64,000 nucleotides of DNA, from assembly GCA_949130495.1 (NCBI GenBank), contig OX422208.1, positions 393,226,561 through 393,290,560 on the forward strand, given 5' to 3'. The position numbers were made by a program, and so were the translations under genes. How positions within the stretch are numbered: the first letter of the stretch is position 1; every line of letters begins with the position of its first letter. Below are positions 1-11,900 of this stretch, one piece after another. The stretch is from Sambucus nigra (taxonomy: Eukaryota > Streptophyta > Magnoliopsida > Dipsacales > Adoxaceae). The notes under the pieces were generated by a model. The model saw only the letters and a list, made by a program, of their open reading frames with translations. It made no database searches and had not been told where the DNA came from.

Positions 1-1415
1 GAAGGTGTGTCTCCTAACACATGAGTAGGGTACACAGGATGTGGGAGAGGAACAGGGAAATCACTGTCAGAATAGTCCTCATCCTCACACTGAAGGTTAG
101 AATCAATAGACATCGGAGGTTCGTCATCTTGCACAGTGACGTTTATTGATTACATAACCTTAGAGCTCTTCAGGTTAAAAACCCGGTATGCTCTACTGTT
201 CGATGAATATCCTAGCAATATTCCCTCGTCGCTCCGGGAGTCGAACTTTCCTAATTGCTCTCTATCCCGTAGGATGTAGCATTTACTCCCAAAAACACGG
301 AAATATGCCAGGTTGGGCTTCTTGCCAGTCCACAACTCATAAGGAGTGAGAAGTGTGTGTGGACGCAGATAAACCCTATTCACCGTGTGTCGTGCACTAG
401 ACACTGCCTCTGCCTAAAATCTCCTAGAAACTTTACGACCTAGAAGCATAGATCTAGCCATCTCTTGGATCGTTCTATTCTTTCTCTAAACAATCCCATT
501 TTGCTGAGGAGTTCTCACAGCAGAAAACTCATGTTTGATCCCAAGTCTATCACAGTACAAATCCACCTTTGCTTCCTTAAATTCAGTGCCGTTGTCACTA
601 CGTATTCTGTTAATAGTGACACCGTGTTGATTTTGAAGGACACGGCACTTGGTCGTTAAGAAATCTACAGCATCGGATTTCTCTCTCAGAAAACCTACAA
701 TGGAGTACCTGGAGAAATCATATACCATCACGAGGATGTACCTCTTACCACCTAGACTCTCAGTACTAGTGGGACCCATAAGATCCATGTGAATCAACTC
801 CAGAACACGAGAGGTGGTAATGGAATGCAACTTCCTATGAGGACTACTAACTTGTTTTCCCAACTGACAGGGTCCACAAACGGTCGAAGTTGACTTTCCA
901 AGAGATGGTAAGCAACGTACTAGGTCTTTCTTAACAAGACGAGTCAAATCTCTCACGTTCACGTGACCTAGACGTTGGTGCCACAGATCCATAGGAGTTA
1001 TCGTGGCGCTGTTGCAGACAAGTGAGGATTTGGGCTCAGTCCCATAACAGTTATTCTCTGTCCTCACCCCTTGCACTAATAGTTTACCGGCTTGATTATA
1101 GACCTTACAAGCTTCCCGGTCAAACTTTACTGCAAAGTCATCGTCGCACAGCTAGCTGATGCTGAGAAGGTTTACTTTTAAACCTTTGACGTACAAGACA
1201 TTTTCTAGCTTAGGAAGTCCTGGTAACACTACAGTACCTCGTCCTATAATGCTAGATTTACTCCCATCTCCAAAAGTAACTCTCCCATCATCATACTCCT
1301 CAATCTGAGTAAAAAGGGAGACATCACCTGTCATGTGTCTGGAGCATCCACTGTCAAAATACCACTGAGAGGTACTATGTGCTTTGAGAGCAACATGAAC
1401 AACCTCACTCTATAT
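1..1415 (-). pseudogene. Ty1/copia pol relic: protease and integrase
   Basis: Degenerate copia polyprotein read on the minus strand. Going down from about 1,400, the protease active-site motif reads FDSGCSRHMTGD (about 1,325-1,360). The GAG-pre-integrase motif HQRLGHVNVRDL lies near 980, then a CGPCQLGK zinc-binding half. The integrase core follows, with HMDLMGP, RSDNGTEFK and TPQQNG, then TPYELWTGKKP and an integrase C-terminal stretch to about 150. All segments share one frame, interrupted by TAG stops at 1,152-1,154, 486-488 and 414-416. Reverse transcriptase and RNase H would lie beyond the left edge. Upstream, homology stops near 1,415, so the gag part was lost or displaced. It was a retrotransposon polyprotein and is now inactive. 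Confidence 0.9.
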
Positions 1416-1424
1416 TTTTCATGA

Positions 1425-1800
1425 TATGAGTTGGGGAATTCCTCCCAATTATATATACACGCACACAAACTTCATTGAGAAATAAAGGAAAATAGTAACA
1501 AAATTCCATGAGAGACCGAATGGGAGGGATGGATGCCTAACACCTTCCCATTCTGTAACTTAGCCCCCGATCCTTTGAACTATTATTTTCGTAAGCATCA
1601 GTTTGTCTTTGATGTCGCTCGCTCGAGGCAGCGACATATTCTTATGCTTATTTTGTGAAAAATAGGCTGGCAACTCCATCTCTTTTCATTCATACCACAC
1701 TGATTATGGTCAAAGAGCTCTCAGAGAAAGTGAGCGCGAGACCTTTTCTCCTCCCCTCCCCCCCCCCCCCCCCCAATCGAGAGAAAGGAGAGAGATCAAG
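1425..1800. repeat. Possible Ogre/Tat-type LTR tail
   Basis: Non-coding stretch containing GGATGCCTAACACCTTCCC, a 'tagcccccgatcc' phrase and 'ctggcaactcc'. From memory this order of phrases is typical of the 3' part of Ogre/Tat Ty3-gypsy LTRs, but no LTR boundary, primer site or partner LTR is visible. A 17-base C run lies at 1,758-1,774. It separates the copia relic from the satellite block. Assignment is inference only. Confidence 0.3.
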
Positions 1801-1814
1801 GATTGACACACTTA

Positions 1815-2550
1815 CCGTGTAAGTCACGAGAATCCCGATTTAAGAATATGACGATAATTTGCAAATATCTAGATTGAGGCTTAAAATCATGCCGTTAAAG
1901 GGAAAAAATACAACACAACCACCAAACAGCCCCATGAGAGGCATAAACACCTCACACGAGACCAATGTAACTTGTAGGAACCGGAAGCCTAGTCATGGGA
2001 TTCCCAATTTTAGAATATTATGAGAATTAAAAATGTCGTTAAAGGGAAAAAATCCAAAGCATCTACCAAATAACTCAGAAAGAGACACGAACCCCTCGCA
2101 CACGACCAATGTAACTCATAGGAACTAACCGCGTAGTCACTAGACTCCTGGTTTAAGAATATGGTGATAATTTTCAAATCCCAAGACTTAGGCTTAAAAA
2201 CACGTCGTTAAAGTGCAAAAATGCAAAATAGCTACCAAACGATCTGAAAAGAGACACAAACACCTTGCACGGGACCAATGTATTCTGTAGGAACTGGCCG
2301 CGTAGTCGTGAGACTCCCGATTTGAGAATGTGATGATAATTTGCAAATTTTAAGACTTAGACTTAAAAATATGTTGTTACCAAGCGAAAATGTAAAGCAA
2401 CCACTAAACGTCCCCGTAAGAGGCACCAACACCTCGTATGGGATCAATATAACTCATAAGAACTAATCGTATCCTCAGGGGACTCTCGGTTTGATAATAT
2501 GATGATAATTTGTAAATATCTAGACATAGGCTTAAATATGACGATAAGCA
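1815..2550. repeat. 169-bp satellite, block 1 (about 4 units)
   Basis: Tandem units marked by the phrase 'agaggca(c)raacacc ... gaccaatgtaac ... gcgtagtc ... agacttaggctt'. The AGAG landmark occurs at 1,937, 2,081, 2,250 and 2,419, giving steps of 144, 169 and 169 bp. The units are diverged and A+T-rich. The same repeat occurs as eight better-preserved units at 25.17-26.50 kb inside a CACTA element. Short reading frames across the block are by-products of the repeat. Confidence 0.85.
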
Positions 2551-3021
2551 TACATATTTTTTTTTCTTGAATGCAACTTTTTAAACAAAATTCGATTACC
2601 GGTATTTTCTATGTTTTGTATCTTCTCTTTTTTGCAAGATAACATTTAACTGATAGCTTTTATCCACATGGAACACATGAACAAGTCAATGATCTACACC
2701 AAGGAGATTGTTTATTTATTGTTGTGGTTGACATTCGGGGTTGTTGTTTTTGATGTATTATGGTTCTGCGGGCTTTTGTGTTAATATTGTTTAATTTTAT
2801 GCATGTGTAGGCTTTTCTTATATTATTGTTAAATTTTATGGTCGTGCGGACTTATTATTAAAGAAGGTTTTATATTAACAGGTTTCAAAATGTCTAAAAA
2901 TAGAGGAAACTCTGCCCATTTTTTTTATTTGTGAACTATTAAGACTTGTAATATTTTGAAGTTTAAAATGTATATTAGTTTACCGGCAATAATGAACCAG
3001 ATTCACAATTTGCTGATTCTC
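2551..3021. other. Unassigned AT-rich DNA
   Basis: No gene seen. At 2,895-2,925 the phrase 'aaaatagaggaaactctgccca' resembles phrases at 17,850-17,880 and, in reverse complement, 30,405-30,440, suggesting a shared repeat fragment. Nothing else could be assigned. Confidence 0.5.
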
Positions 3022-3024
3022 TTA

Positions 3025-4213
3025 GGGTCCGTTTGGTGCATGCCATGGAAAATATTGCCATGGCATGGCAATATTTGCCATAGACAAAATTTTCCAAGAC
3101 AAATATTATTTTTCTCACATTAGGCTATCAAACACCAAATGAGGTAAAACAAGTTTTTTAGGCAAAATATTTTAATAACACATTTTCGATCCTTGTTATC
3201 ATATATAATAACAAAAAATATGTTTTTTTTTTTAATTTTCGTCCCAAGTTTTATTTAATAAAAAATAAATTCTTTTTTCTACTCCCCATTTTTATTTATT
3301 AAATAAGTAACAAACTATATATAACAAATATTTTTACCCCAAAATTATTTCTTAAAAAAACTAAAGAACTGTTTTTCTTCTCTTTTCTTCTTCCTCCTAT
3401 TTTTATTATTAAAGCCAGTTGTTACATTTTTAAAAAATGTTTAAAAATGTGACGAAAAATAGTTTTTATATTTTTGAAAAATGTTTTAAAATGTTACGAA
3501 AACACAGTTTTTATGTTACGAAAAAATGTTTAAAAATGTTACGAAAAAATAATTTATTAAAAATATTTTTAAAATTATTTATTGAACAAACAGTTTTAAA
3601 AAAATTTACAAAAAAAACTGCTACGAAATTTTTTTTATCAAAAAACAATTTATTAAAAAAAATTAAACTCATTTATTTATAAAAAAACAGTTTTTAAAAA
3701 TGTTACGAAAAATCTGTTTTTACAGTTTTTAAAAATGTTACCAAAAATGTTACGTTAAACAGTTAAACAGTTTTTAAAAATGTTTAAAATAGTTTTTAAA
3801 CCCTTTAAATAGTTTTTCAAATAGTTTTTTTAATGGTTTGAAAACATTTTTGCAATAGTTTTAGAATAATTTTTTAAAAACAATATTTTTTATTTAAAAC
3901 TGTTTTACAAAATCGTTTATAAAACAGTTTTTAATTGAAAATCTTTTTTTTTAACAATTTATAAAAAAAATGTATTATACATAAAAAAAGCACTTTTAAG
4001 AATTGACAAATTTGCGTGGTAAATATTTTTCACTCGAATAGCGAAGCAAAATTTGCCAACATTTGTGGCAAGTTTTTGCATAGGAGATGTTGTACATTGT
4101 CAAATAACTTGTAGGCAAATTTTTGTATCAAACACACCAAATTGCAGGCAAATACCCCATTTGCCAATTTATTTGCCATTTGCCATAACAAATAAGGGTA
4201 ACCAAACGAACCC
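3025..4213. mobile_element. PIF/Harbinger-like non-autonomous DNA transposon
   Basis: Terminal inverted repeats GGGTCCGTTTGGT (3,025) and, reading inward from 4,213, GGGTTCGTTTGGT differ at one base. They are flanked by TTA on both sides (3,022-3,024 and 4,214-4,216), the 3-bp duplication typical of PIF/Harbinger and Tourist elements. The 1,189-bp interior has no transposase. It is filled with AT-rich near-repeats of 'aaaatgttacgaaaaa' and 'aacagtttttaaa' and, near both ends, 'tttgccat/ggcaaat' phrases. Family assignment rests on termini and duplication length; a 3-bp match can occur by chance. Confidence 0.6.
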
Positions 4214-4324
4214 TTATTTTTTTGTAAATAATCAAATATTTTTTTTCGTCAGATTTCCAATTTGCTGATTCTCCTGATTCGTTTGGCAATAATAAATATT
4301 TTTTTATTTATTCGAAATTCGAAG

Positions 4325-4587
4325 CTTGATAGAAATTATGCCAAAAACGTGTATCTGGCACGGTTTAAAATCGTGTCAAACCATGTTAAATTGTCAAATT
4401 CTACCACAATTTGTCCCGCTTCATAATCGTGCTAAAAGAGTGCAAGATTTAATATTTGGCACGATTTTAAATTGTGCCAAAAGCGTGTCAGATTGCCAAA
4501 TTTGGCATGATTTTAATCTGTGCCAAAACATTTGGCATGGTTAGGTTTGACACGGTAATAAATCGTGCCAAATTGCTATTTTTAGTG
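4325..4587. mobile_element. CACTA transposon 3' terminal region
   Basis: The stretch ends in 'tttttagtg' at 4,587, which reads CACTAAAAATAGC on the other strand. Its inner side is packed with direct and inverted copies of GGCACGATTTTAAA and ATCGTGCCAAA, the clustered subterminal repeats expected of CACTA ends. No matching 5' end was found. The satellite block at 1.8-2.55 kb may belong to the same element, since a second CACTA at 20.8-26.9 kb has the same order. Confidence 0.6.
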
Positions 4588-5278
4588 TAATGACAAGGGA
4601 TAAGTTTTAGCCATAAGGGAAAGGGAATCATGTTTATTTTTTTGATATATTATTGCATATGTTTGTGGTTAATCATATCTCCATAATCTTATATTAATAT
4701 GCTATAATTTTCCATCCTAATTATTAAATTATTTAGGAAGCCACATTATTATGGACATTATGGATTAATTATATGACCAACCCAGATCACAATTTTTTTT
4801 GGAAAATCAAAGTTTTATTCTTATTCTAAATTGAATTGAATTATGAGATTCATTTCTTGCAGAAAATTAACTTTCTAGCTAATTATTATTTTAAATAACA
4901 TAATTTGATTATTTTGGTAAATTAAAAGATGGACAACAAGATAATTTAATCAGTGCAACAAATTTTATTTTTCTCATTCATTTAATTCAGAAATTTATAA
5001 ATGGAATATATTTTTTTAATAATAACCCTCAATTATTTAATATTAAGTGGGAGAGAGATTTCAAAATAAATTACGCAGTCTCCATCAATATTTTAAATGG
5101 TGATGTGACTAATTCTTCGTGTTAGCTTGACTTTCCTCCAAAACCGAGGAAATTAATCAAGGTATCATAGGATTTTGAAATTCTTAAGTGATAGTTCTTT
5201 AAAATTAAGTGTAAGTATGTTCAATCCCCATAAGGGATAAGTTATATATGAATATTATTAATTTTAAAGAATAGATTG
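4588..5278 (+). other. Probable 5' part of an old copia element
   Basis: AT-rich, non-coding. 'aaggtatcatagg' at about 5,159-5,171 resembles a decayed initiator tRNA-Met primer site (TGGTATCAGAGC). The sequence at 5,279-5,283 is the left copy of the duplication whose right copy is at 18,462. This stretch was therefore contiguous with the copia relic beginning at 18,462 before the solo LTR inserted. The LTR start is not identifiable. Confidence 0.35.
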
Positions 5279-7046
5279 ATGGGTGTAACAACCCCCACTT
5301 TCTCACGTAAAGGCTGGTCAGGCACTATACGCCGAAGATAGGGCTTATAATTTTTTTTACCATTCTCAGCACTGAAGGAATAGAAACTTGTTTCATTTAT
5401 TTCAAAATTCACAATGAATATGAGATCTGAATAAAACTGATTCAACACACGAATAAATAAAACTGAGTCATCATACAATGTCCCAAATGTAAAACTAAAT
5501 ACAGCTGATATAAATAAACACACGGGCTTATTCCCGTAAAAATCCCAATATGAAATAAACTGACAAAGTGACTGAAGTACAACCTATACTAGAGTTCAAT
5601 GGAGAGGAATCCACTACATCTAATGCAACTGCAAGCCTAACCCATCATCAAGCATGGTTTCCCTATCATTAAGAGTACCTTGGAGGAACATTTATTATTT
5701 GGGTCAGAGCCTGAGGTGTCAAGGATTCTTCACTAGTAAATATGCAATTTGTTACTAATTCATACTTCACGTCTCAGCATCGATGCTCACATGTAAAGAG
5801 TACCTCACCTCTCATCTAGAAGTAGTCCTACTCATTTTCTCAATAAAAATGCCAATTGTAACTTCCATCAATTTATCAGTCATGTAAAGAATAATCCATT
5901 CAGCTATGCAACAACTGAAAATGAGCACCCATATCTGACACCCCAACTCCCCGATTAGATTCCGTAATATAAATTTCATAATTTATACAAACTAAGTGTA
6001 AAATCTTAAATCATCATATCCTGCAACCCTTGTCTATATCTTCAATTCATTTAATGATTATAATTCATAATCCATGTCATCTAGCTCGTTAGACTATAAG
6101 TTTGACGATATTAGATTACCAAATTATTATTCTCATTAATAATTGGTTACACCACTTCTCATTATTTTTAATGCTTGTCTACTTCCTTCGACTATCCAAT
6201 TATTATTCATATTAATAATTGTTTATCGCATTATTCATTAGGACTTATCTAGTCCTTAATTATACACATCATTCATATTATTCCATCTTTATTATCATTA
6301 CGCACTCTCAACATCATTAGACGCCAAGGGGAACATTCCCTTATAAGGTATACCACAATGGGTAAAAGTGTATATATATATATATATATATATAGCTGAC
6401 ACACGAAGTCATCTTCCGTTGGTGTATTGTTCGTGCTCTATCAGCAAGTCTGAAGGAATACCTACATCCTAAGTGGACAGTCCGAAGGAATCGTTACATC
6501 CTAAGCGGACACTACAAAACACACACAAGTTGGGGGTGGTCCCTACGCAAGACACCTGTATACGGCCCATACTTAGTAGTGATATAGGAAGGGTCAGCGC
6601 CACACCTACCCCTCGAGGGTGGAACCTCTATGTAGTACCTATATGGACTACACATCACAAAGCCCACCTGTGTCGATCTGTGGTCTACAGCCCTAACCCG
6701 CGAATCCCAGAGCCGATAGGACGGTCCACTGGTATGTCGATACAAATACATATAAATACATATTATCACCCAATATGTATAAGTAGTTACTCTGTAACTA
6801 CCTTAATCCAAGGAAATATCAATCCATATAAATTATAGCCTTCTTGGTTTAACCATAGAATTTTAGTCCATTATTCCATAACTCGTTTTAAGTCGTTATC
6901 CTACGACTATTTCCCAATTAAATATTAAGTCTCATAAAATCCTTTTTGGACTTAAATCACACTTTCTTCATAATTTATTACTCTTTAAATACATAATTAT
7001 AGCTATTACCCAAAACTAGCTATTCCAAAACATTATAGGTATAACC

Positions 7047-7450
7047 AAGGTTCTAAAAAATGCGGGGCATGATCGAGGCGTGGAGGCCAATCCTTAAGCC
7101 TTAGAAGCCTAGGCGGACCTTAGGCGTAAAAAGGCGTTTAGGCCTTTTTAATATATTTTTATATTTTTTAACCATAACAAGGCTATTAAAATACTAAAAT
7201 TATACGTATCATAAAAATATGTCTGAATGTATGCAAATTAAAATGCTACTTGATTATTTTGGATGAGATAATGGTTCAGTTTATAAAAAAAATCTTTAAA
7301 AGGCGATATCATTTCACTAAAACATTGTTGTTTTTAGAAAAAAGTGTACCTTGAGGGTTTTACCAAGAATAATGCGTAAAAAGCGTAAGGGGGGCGTTTC
7401 TCCTAAGCCTCAAGCCTAGGTGGATCCTGGGCGGATTTTTTAGAATAGTG
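7047..7450 (+). mobile_element. 405-bp MULE-like element, copy 1
   Basis: It starts AAGGTTCTAAAAAATGCG and ends CGGATTTTTTAGAATAGT, forming short imperfect terminal inverted repeats. Its interior holds 'aggcg' and 'gcctaagc' phrases at both ends and an AT-rich middle. A second copy in opposite orientation lies at 47,224-47,628. Flanks share GGTATA next to both ends, a decayed duplication. It interrupts the family A solo LTR. No coding capacity. Confidence 0.75.
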
Positions 7451-8881
7451 GGTATAGATATTCCCAAACTAACCTTGTCCACATATTTAAAAGTTTTAAC
7501 GTGTTGTCTTTCTGACGCAAACTCTCATTCAATATTATTAATAATTATACACCTCTTGATACCTTTTCAATAAGGTTTATATGTACATATATAAGGACTC
7601 AACTAAAATTTAAAAGGGTTATATGTACATATATAAGAAATCCTCTAATATGGATAAATAATGTCACCCTAACCTACTATCACAACCGATGTTAACGATT
7701 TAGACTTATTCCACTACGCTTAGGTACCATTACTACTTAATGTCGTTATATGGTAATAATTTGAGGAATTTAATCATTGATTATAATCTCATGCCATTGA
7801 CTCATCTCAAGTATCCGTTTGTTTTTATTTAAACTCTCCTTGAACTAATCACAATATTTTTATCGTATCTTTTAAGGTCTTATCCTCTATGCGCCCCTAC
7901 CAAAATTTTCCAAATCCTATAGATACATCCTGACCTTTTGTATATTTATTTCATATAGATTTATTCAGAAATCCCGCAAAAATCATCTTGTTCATATGGT
8001 TTCGTACACCCTTTTGTAGAAAAACATATCAAATTTCAAAAAAAAAAAATACGACGTCGGCGCCCACGCAATCGCAAAGAAAAAAACTACATGAAGGTCA
8101 CCCAAATCGGTTCGCAATTAGGGCCAAATCAGTTCGCCCACACCAGTTTTCCTAGATTCATTTTTTTCTCAACGGGATTTCTGCCATCAAAACTTCCTTT
8201 ATCAATTTTCATTTTTATGATCTAAAAACTTAAATAATAATGTGGACATAGACTCTAAAATGTCATAGGATCATTACATACAAGATTAAACTCCAAATCC
8301 AACCTTAGATTATCATCAAATCATCAAGAATTTATCAAGAACTTGTGAATATGAAATTTCCAGATTGCTTCTTTAATTACTCAAAAAATTTCCAGATTTA
8401 TGAAAAGGTCTCTACAATATGTTTTTTCAAAAATTTCCTAAATTAAAACCACATGAATACAAATTCAATTCAAGAATTATGGGTTTATGCATGAATCATA
8501 TAATAATCATCAAATCTTGCACTAATATAAAGATCCTTAATTATGCAGTCTCCAATCATAATTCATCCTTGAGTCTAAGCATGAGTTAACATTATTATAA
8601 GAATAGAACAAATTGAATAAGAATGGCAAGATAATCCTTGCCTGGGATTGTGTATAGAAGCCTCTTTCCTCCTCCTAGGGTGCTCTTCCTCCTCATAAGC
8701 CTATGTTCCTCTCTCTCTTGAAGTGGGGCTACTAGAGTTAGGTTTTTTATTAGGAATAGGGATTTATTTCTCTTCATTCTTATCTTATATTTTCCCAATT
8801 CTCGAGTTGGACTTTAGGCCCCAACTTTGGACCCCCAAATGAGCCAAAATACAAAATCTAATTAGTCTGACAACTACCCAA

Positions 8882-8916
<35 letters not shown>

Positions 8917-11900
8917 AGGAGTAGAATTGTGCCACTATTCCATAAGTTGATAAGCTATGTAGAGGTGAGGATTTGGCCACATCACTCACAACTGAACGGT
9001 TGAGATCATTTCCCCCATTACACTCATTTGCCAAACCCTAGCTGTCCTATCTCCATTCTCTCATTTCATCTTTCCTAACAAACCTACACGACTTCTCATT
9101 CATGCCTCCCCCTAAACCCTACCCCCTCTCATCTCACTTTCTCCCCCTCGTAAAATAGCCTCCCCCACCTCTCTACACCGCCGCCTCCATCTCCTCTCTG
9201 CCCAACACCCACCATATATGGTGTGATTTTGCAATTTTCTTATGTAGATCTGCTTTCTTAGGGTTTTATGTATATAGATTTGGGGGTTTTATTATTTTCG
9301 TATTTATTTTTGCAGATCTTCTTTCTTAGAGTTTTCATGTGGTTGATGGTTTGTTAATGCTTATAAGTTTATGTTTATGCTTTGTTAGTATTTCAACTAT
9401 GAATTTTATTTTTACCCATCTTATTGCAGATCTATATAAGAAATTTGCAAGGTTTTGACATTTGAAGGCTTAAAGGTTTTGGCTTCTGATCAGACTTAAT
9501 CCCCAACACCACTGAGGTAATACCCTATGTTTTGACACTAGGGTTTAGTGAATCGATATTTACTTATTATTTGGAAAGCAAGCTTTTGTATCGATCTTTG
9601 TAATTTCACACTATTGTTTGTGATTTTTGTGTTTGATTTTGATTGTGTTTCAGATTGACAAACTTTGGAATTAGATATTGGAGCTTGACGTCAAATTAGG
9701 TATACTCTGTCAGTTTTACTACATATCATCTCATAATAGTAGCTTTCAATTTTATGTGGCGTGATATGAGGTTGAGGTACTTCTTCTACATTGCTGCCAC
9801 ATCTTAGTGTTGGATGGGTCCACTACTTCTACATTGCTACCACATCAATTTCATTGCTTTTTTATTTCTAGATTTAGTTCAGTTACACAGTTGTTTTGTT
9901 TCAGGATTGTTACTTTCAATTATGTTATGTTATGTTTCATTGTTTTGTTTCAGGGTTTCTTTCACATTAATTGAGCATAGCGCAGTGCAATAATTGATAT
10001 AAAATTTTATGTTACCTTTGTTCAATACTTTAATACCTAATAAAATATAATTGTATAGGCATCAAGGTATTAGGTGTTAAAATGCTGCCCAATTATAAAC
10101 TTTCGTGTGGTGACCTAATTATTTATTATACCTTTTTGTAGGTATTATTTGTCTGAATTTTAATATGTAAAAACAGAGGAATGGATGTAGTAATCAATAA
10201 TTTGGTTTATTTTCACTTAATGTGTCATTTTTTGTGCCTAGGTTTGTGACAAACCAAATGCACAATCGACATTTCATTAGCCATTGATAATTTTTTAACC
10301 AAGTTGCCAAGGAAGCCCCCGCTTCTGTAATCATCTATACAACTGGATTCAAAGAAACTTTTATACAACAACTGATAGGTAAACTTATTTATTGGTTGGT
10401 ATTTTTTGACTTTAGACTTGGACACTGCCCTTTCTTTTTCACACACACCCTCTGTATTATTCTACTGTTTTCATATATTGTAGAGTGTGATAATTCTACC
10501 GTTACTTTTATCTCAATGATCTTTTAGTTATTTTATTTGGATCATGCATCTATGACATACATTTTTCTGTTTTTATCCCTGAAGTCACAGTTATCTATTT
10601 TCTCTGTTATTATCTCATTTAGTTTGATAATTAGTGTAGTCTAATTGGCTCCAAATGATTGATTGCAGTAGGTTTGTTTTTGGAGTAATAGTATAGGTAT
10701 TTTATTACTATATTATTGTTTTGATTTCAACTGCAGGTAAGATTTATTCAGGTATCTCATTTGTACCTCTTTGTTTTTTCAGGACCACAACAAACAATCA
10801 AGAACCACTATATGATATTTCGTACAAGTTTCAAACTCGAGGTGATATTTTGAGACTGCACTGCTCCCATTGGCATTTCTTTGTTGTTTGAGACTTGGTT
10901 TTATTGCTGTTTGAGACTAAAATGCTCCCATTTTTGGGCTTCCTGCTTAAATAGGTTTGATCCTCAATGCTTATACAAGTTCTATCAGGATTTAATATCC
11001 AAAGGGATCTCTTGACCAGTTGGAAAAGTTGTTAGCCCACTTTTGGTCCAAAATCGCATACAAATGAAATTGGAACGTAACTATATAGATATTCAGGTCG
11101 AAGCTAAGAAGCATAACAATTCTTATTAAAACTAAAGTTAGTTAAGACATCGAAGTCCACATTTTTGTTAAAACTGAAGTTAGTTAAAACTGAAGTTACT
11201 TAATAAACTCTACATACGCACTAAAAGTGAGAATTTTTGGCATTTTTATTTGACGCGGAGAAATATTGATAGTCTTAGGCAGTAGTGAGAAAGTGACGCT
11301 CAGAGGCGCATGTTCTATTTTTACATTGTAGAAATGAGAGATGAAAATTGAAAAATGAAAAATAATTCATATACTAATAAACTTTATGTTTCCTAGGCTA
11401 CAACGATTCTACTCGACTTTAAAGATGGAGAGTGGAAAGAGGCTTTTATGCAGATGGATGAGGAGCCATATAAACAACCAATGAAAAAGGATTATTGAAC
11501 TTTTTTGGAGATTATTAGGTTAACATTTCAATCACGTATGATTAATGGAGAATAACTATAACATCTTTCTCATATAAGTTCTAGAGACCTTAGTACACAA
11601 AATCTGGTATCCTGTTGGTGCACAAAATCTAACACGATATGGTTTGCAGTGTATGGACTTTAGACTTTAGACTTCTAAACAAATGTGGTGTCCTGTTAGG
11701 ACACAAAATCTGCTGTCAATGTACACAAATGCAGCACATCTCATTATTGAAGTAGTACAGTGCCTGAATGAGCTAAAGCAGCATGCAAAAGCAACATACC
11801 TCATTTTAAAAATTGTTTCTTCAGGTTGGTTATGTTGATTAGTTAAGGTGTAAATACAAATGTGGACATTTATTGGGTAAATTCTTCGTGATTGCATTTT

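Noticed and set aside
3437..3682. 81-aa Lys/Phe-rich frame
   Set aside because: Product of AT-rich repeats within the PIF-like element.
6473..6838. 121-aa open frame in the solo LTR
   Set aside because: The corresponding stretch of the complete LTR (38.7-39.2 kb) does not preserve it as a protein; LTR sequence only.
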